A stretch of DNA of 36,637 nt from Flavobacterium omnivorum (GTDB taxonomy: Bacteria > Bacteroidota > Bacteroidia > Flavobacteriales > Flavobacteriaceae): NCBI RefSeq assembly GCF_900099915.1, contig NZ_FNDB01000025.1, forward strand, positions 1 through 36,637. The letters are read 5' to 3'. Each line of letters starts with the position of its first letter. Position 1 is the first letter of the stretch. The position numbers were made by a program, and so were the translations under genes. Below the pieces are notes generated by a model. That model was given only the letters and a program-made list of their open reading frames with translations. It was not told the DNA's origin and made no database searches. Positions 34,911-36,637 of the stretch are shown piece by piece.

Positions 34911-35777
34911 CTATTTCTTGGCAGATAAATATACGCCAATTAAAACAATAAAAGCACCAAAAAACTGAACTGGCGTAAGCATTTCATTGTCTAATAACCC
35001 CCAGCAAAAAGCAACTACAGGAATCAAATACGTTACTGAAGTAGCAAAAACAGTTGAAGACATTTGGATTAATTTAAAAAATAGAATATTCGCAATTCCA
35101 GTTCCTATAACCCCAAGAATCATGATAAACAAAACTGATTCCTGTACTTTCACATCATGAACCACTTCAAAAAAACCGGAGAAAAACAAGATGATGAATG
35201 CTGGAAAAAACAAGACCATAAAATTCCCGGTAGTGATACTCAGCGGGCTCAAGTCATGCAAATATTTTTTGATTAAATTTACATTCACCGCATAACATAT
35301 TGAAGCTATCAAAACCAAAATAGAATAGTAATAATTTTGTTCCGGATGATGAATTGCGCCATTCAAAATCAACAAGGCGCTTCCTATTAAACCTATCAAT
35401 ATTCCGAAAATCTGATTTCGTTTGAATTGCAAACCAAAAACCAAAGCGCCTAAAATTAGCGTATTCAAAGGAGTCAAGGAATTTAAAATAGAACTTACGG
35501 AACTATCAATTTCAGTTTGCGCAATAGCGAATAAATAAGCGGGGATAAAGGTGCCAAATAAAGAAGTTAGAGCAATGTACTTCCATTTAAATGCTGGAAT
35601 TTTAGACAAACTTTTGAATCCAATAAGTACTAAAAAAACTGCTGCAAAAATAATTCGCAACGATCCCAATTGTAAAGCCGTTAACCCTATTAATCCTTTT
35701 TTTATTAAGATAAATGAACTTCCCCAAACTAGGGCAAGAACGACCAAGTACACCCATTTTAACTGCTTCGATTCCAT
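34911..35777 (-). CDS. EamA (DMT superfamily) membrane transporter
   Basis: The protein has 288 residues with about ten hydrophobic helices in two EamA repeats (about 8-135 and 145-285). Typical segments are ALVWGSSFILIKKGL in the first repeat, and the late VIGTGIANILFFKLIQ and YLIPVVAFCWGLLDNE in the second. Members of this family export amino acids, metabolites or drugs. The substrate is not known. It is a single gene on the minus strand, divergent from the HMA lipoprotein gene. Confidence 0.92.
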   Translation of the reverse strand: MESKQLKWVYLVVLALVWGSSFILIKKGLIGLTALQLGSLRIIFAAVFLVLIGFKSLSKIPAFKWKYIALTSLFGTFIPAYLFAIAQTEIDSSVSSILNSLTPLNTLILGALVFGLQFKRNQIFGILIGLIGSALLILNGAIHHPEQNYYYSILVLIASICYAVNVNLIKKYLHDLSPLSITTGNFMVLFFPAFIILFFSGFFEVVHDVKVQESVLFIMILGVIGTGIANILFFKLIQMSSTVFATSVTYLIPVVAFCWGLLDNEMLTPVQFFGAFIVLIGVYLSAKK

Positions 35778-35836
35778 AAAAATAATTTTGCCCCAAAATT
35801 GTAATTATTTTATGAATTAGTGCTTCTTTTTTTAAT

Positions 35837-35844
35837 TAATTTTG
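35837..35844 (+). promoter_or_regulatory. candidate -7 element for the HMA lipoprotein gene
   Basis: TAATTTTG matches TAnnTTTG. The -33 half is weak (TTAG at 35817-35820). The predicted start near 35850 leaves a leader of about 37 bases and would exclude an ATG at 35842 as the start of the protein. Confidence 0.5.
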
Positions 35845-35886
35845 CACAACACCAATATGCTTTTAATCTTTAAAATTTATATCATA

Positions 35887-36264
35887 ATGAATTTCAAAAA
35901 ATCAATCGTAACACTAGTCCTTGCAAGTGTTTTATTTGTAGGATGCAAAGAAAAAGAATCCGAAACTGTTTCAAAAGAAACTGCTGAAACAGCTGCTCCA
36001 GTCGCTAAAAAAGACATAGCTGCTGCCAACCTTCAGACAGCGAGTTTTTCTGTTGAAGGAATGACATGTGCTGTAGGATGCGCCAAAACAATTCAAGAAG
36101 ATTTAACAGGGCTCGAAGGAGTTCAAAAAGCAACAGTAGATTTTGACACAAAAATAGCTACGGTAACTTTTGACAAAACAGTTCAAACTCCAGAAAAACT
36201 AACAACAGTTGTAGAAGCTGCTGCTGATGGAAAAACATACAAAGTTTCGAATATGAAGTCGTAA
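35887..36264 (+). CDS. heavy-metal-associated (HMA) domain lipoprotein
   Basis: The protein has 125 residues from the ATG at 35887 (MNFKKSIVTL). The in-frame ATG at 35842 would put 15 residues before the signal peptide and lies at or before the predicted mRNA start, so it was rejected. A lipoprotein signal ends with Cys20 (LFVGC followed by KEKES), so it should be anchored in the inner or outer membrane. After an acidic/Ala-rich linker, the HMA domain spans about 51-120. The metal loop reads GMTCAVGCAKT, with Cys61 and Cys65, a CxxxC and not the usual CxxC. The rest (LEGVQKATVDFDTKIATVTFD) is typical. It probably binds Cu(I) or a similar ion; no copper pump or regulator is next to it. Confidence 0.87.
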   Translation: MNFKKSIVTLVLASVLFVGCKEKESETVSKETAETAAPVAKKDIAAANLQTASFSVEGMTCAVGCAKTIQEDLTGLEGVQKATVDFDTKIATVTFDKTVQTPEKLTTVVEAAADGKTYKVSNMKS

Positions 36265-36284
36265 ATCAGACTTTTAAATTGCAT

Positions 36285-36320
36285 AAAAAAAGCATTCTCT
36301 TAATGGGAATGCTTTTTTTT
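36285..36320 (+). terminator. terminator after the HMA lipoprotein gene
   Basis: GCATTCTC at 36292-36299 pairs with GGGAATGC at 36305-36312 (one G-T pair), preceded by an A run and followed by eight Ts. It begins 20 bases after the stop codon and ends just before the insertion sequence. Confidence 0.9.
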
Positions 36321-36328
36321 GAGTCATA

Positions 36329-36637
36329 TGTCCCGTCCTGAAATAGCGATACACAAAAAGTATCCTAATGGAAAAACATGAAGAAACGCGCTATGTGAAG
36401 CGGACTCAAAAAGATTATTCAATGTCTTTTAAATTACAAATTGTTCAAGAAATTGAACGAGGACAACTTACAGTTACAGAATCCACAAAGACTTATGGCA
36501 TTCAAAATAGATCAACTGTTGTTAAATGGCTTAGAAAATTCGGTAACTTTGATTGGGAAAACCAAACACCATTTACTATGTCAAAGTCGCCAGAACAAAA
36601 GATAATGGAACTTGAAGCCAAAGTAAAACTTCTAGAG
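36329..36637 (+). mobile_element. 5' part of an IS3-type insertion sequence (left end)
   Basis: The putative left end starts TGTCCCGTCCTGAAATAGCG. Its first 25 bases agree at 20 positions with the inverted right end at 265-289. The transposase OrfA begins 39 bases inside. The element runs off the window. Both elements read in the plus direction. The TG start is inferred from the repeat comparison and from common IS3 ends. Confidence 0.8.
36368..36637 (+). CDS. IS3-family transposase OrfA, N-terminal part (partial at window edge)
   Basis: An ATG at 36368 opens a frame of 90 codons that runs to the last base of the window. The protein has a helix-turn-helix of the IS3 OrfA type: YSMSFKLQIVQEIERGQ, TVTESTKTYGIQNRSTVVKWL and then KFGNFDWE. 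The last part (SPEQKIMELEAKVKLLE) starts the leucine-zipper-like coiled coil found at the end of OrfA. It would bind the IS ends. The stop and the frameshift site to OrfB are outside the window. Confidence 0.88.
   Translation, partial: MEKHEETRYVKRTQKDYSMSFKLQIVQEIERGQLTVTESTKTYGIQNRSTVVKWLRKFGNFDWENQTPFTMSKSPEQKIMELEAKVKLLE

Noticed and set aside
35842..35886. Upstream start of the HMA lipoprotein
   Set aside because: It would put 15 residues before the lipoprotein signal and lies inside or before the predicted transcription start.
290..36328. A 36-kb composite transposon between two directly oriented IS copies
   Set aside because: The content is core housekeeping genes in conserved order (dnaG, dcw cluster, ribosomal proteins), with no cargo-type genes, and both IS copies are cut by the window edges.
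1..36637. CRISPR array, prophage, toxin-antitoxin, restriction or other defence genes
   Set aside because: No evenly spaced long repeats with unique spacers and no recognisable proteins of these systems were seen on either strand.

Overview
The window looks like a piece of a low-GC Flavobacteriaceae chromosome, most likely Flavobacterium or a close relative. The reasons are the gliding genes gldB and gldC, a 649-residue FtsZ with a long tail, an MraY with a large extra loop, an L21 with a Lys/Ala-rich tail, many matches to the Bacteroidota promoter form TTG-N(about 20)-TAnnTTTG, and the AT-rich intergenic DNA. Nearly all genes are housekeeping genes in intact operons.

Layout. (1) 1-289 is the 3' end of an IS3-type insertion sequence. 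It abuts a gene remnant (290-445), and an unknown small membrane protein follows (703-1179). (2) A minus-strand pair encodes a soluble GAF/six-PAS histidine kinase and a single-domain response regulator (1207-5148). (3) dnaG (5454-7430) has a TTG start and has lost all four zinc ligands. It converges on a NarL-type regulator that lies downstream of nadE. (4) gldB-gldC (9207-10501) converge on an alpha/beta hydrolase-engB operon (10727-12152). (5) The division and cell wall (dcw) cluster occupies 12533-28410 in the order mraZ, rsmH, ftsL-like, pbp2/ftsI, murE, mraY, murD, ftsW, murG, murC, ftsQ, ftsA, ftsZ, and ends in a strong terminator. (6) Then come a yqeY/GatB-like gene, tRNA-Arg(TCG), a small secreted protein, a 600-base gene-poor stretch, and the rplU-rpmA ribosomal protein operon. 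(7) The right part has a tandem pair of secreted M16 peptidases, one with and one without the catalytic motif, an EamA transporter, and a small HMA-domain lipoprotein. (8) 36329-36637 is the 5' end of another IS3-type element with nearly the same terminal repeat and the same orientation as the left one.

How the genes work together. The dcw cluster carries much of the cytoplasmic route to lipid II (MurE, MraY, MurD, MurG, MurC), the septal synthase pair FtsW and PBP2/FtsI, and the divisome proteins FtsL, FtsQ, FtsA and FtsZ. murF, murB and ddl are not in the window. Direct GTGGT repeats at 10-base spacing before mraZ look like the operator for MraZ itself.

I found no clear new multi-gene system. 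The points most worth a second look are the zinc-ligand-free primase, the mraZ operator, the IS termini at both edges (suggesting a contig cut at repeats, and an IS-truncated membrane-protein gene), a CxxxC variant HMA lipoprotein, and the M16 pair with a C-terminal extension. All calls come from reading the sequence; no database search was run.
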